From positions 1 through 29,433 of the forward strand of contig CAJTZI010000025.1 of NCBI GenBank assembly GCA_910584075.1: DNA of 29,433 nucleotides. The letters run 5' to 3'. Both the position numbers and the translations under genes were made by a program. This document shows positions 29,351 to 29,433 of this stretch, piece after piece (the first letter of the stretch is position 1; every line of letters begins with the position of its first letter). Origin of the DNA: an uncultured Oscillibacter sp. Its GTDB lineage: Bacteria > Bacillota > Clostridia > Oscillospirales > Oscillospiraceae. Below the pieces are notes generated by a model, which had not been told where the DNA came from, did no database searches, and worked only from the letters and a program-made list of their open reading frames with translations.

Positions 29351-29433
29351 GATGTTGGCACCACCTATTTTTCCGGGCCATCGCCAGCCAGGTATCGTGG
29401 GCAGGAACGAGCTTAACTACCGTGTTCGGAATG
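29351..29433 (-). rRNA. rrf: 5S ribosomal RNA, 3' part (5' end beyond the window)
   Basis: The reverse complement begins CATTCCGAACACGGTAGTTA, continues with AGCTCGTTCCTGCC and the domain containing CCTGGCTGGCGATGGCCCGG, and ends GGTGGTGCCAACATC. CCGAACACGG-AGTTAAGCTC is the diagnostic 5S loop. About 35 nt of the 5' end lie outside. It is followed by a strong terminator, so it is the end of a minus-strand rRNA operon that converges on glyA. Confidence 0.93.

Noticed and set aside
1..29433. CRISPR array, toxin-antitoxin pair or prophage
   Set aside because: I found no regularly spaced repeats, no recognisable toxin-antitoxin pair and no phage structural genes.

Overview
The window looks like chromosome from a GC-rich, spore-forming Firmicute, probably an Oscillospiraceae-type gut anaerobe (Flavonifractor/Oscillibacter-like). 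Spore genes are present (spoIIP, spmA, spmB), as are an AbrB-type regulator beside rsmI as in Bacillus, an FMN riboswitch before a riboflavin ECF transporter, several radical SAM enzymes, and strong Shine-Dalgarno sites with B. subtilis-like sigma-A promoters. The taxonomic guess is inference from gene content and composition.

Layout. 1-940: AT-rich remnant of an IS3-family transposase and a tRNA-Ser(GGA) gene on the minus strand with its own promoter and terminator. 940-6290: small housekeeping or accessory genes: a monooxygenase/cupin pair, a ZIP metal transporter divergent from an RNHCP zinc protein, an HxlR regulator divergent from a radical SAM protein, and spoIIP. 6411-17894: the main accessory locus, an eight-gene minus-strand operon (DUF1537 acid-sugar kinase, Fe-type alcohol dehydrogenase, DapA-family aldolase, PdxA-type dehydrogenase, TAXI lipoprotein, fused TRAP permease, sialidase-like protein, VOC protein) with a divergent PrpR_N regulator. 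17900-22540: divergent XRE regulator; a membrane protein / DUF3788 / trmN6-like / rsmI run of overlapping genes; abrB-like gene; spmAB. 22540-25640: KamA-family radical SAM protein with a long leader; FMN riboswitch and ribU; membrane-anchored XRE regulator. 26012-29196: dinB, 5-formyl-THF cyclo-ligase, glyA. The right edge holds the 3' part of a 5S rRNA on the minus strand, so an rRNA operon lies beyond the window.

How the genes work together. The large operon reads as a complete uptake and breakdown route for an unidentified sugar acid: TAXI-TRAP import, aldol cleavage, NAD(P)H-dependent aldehyde/alcohol conversion, and phosphorylation followed by oxidative decarboxylation of a four-carbon acid to a triose phosphate. 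Its regulator has a PrpR sensor domain, but its sigma-54-type AAA+ domain has lost the GAFTGA loop and a normal Walker B, which matches the sigma-A type promoters seen on both sides. 5-formyl-THF cyclo-ligase and glyA serve one-carbon folate metabolism. The best candidates for new biology are the acid-sugar operon with its degenerate regulator, the nested expression platform of the FMN riboswitch, divergent promoters sharing one palindromic -35 box, and a promoter element repeated at the radical SAM gene and glyA.
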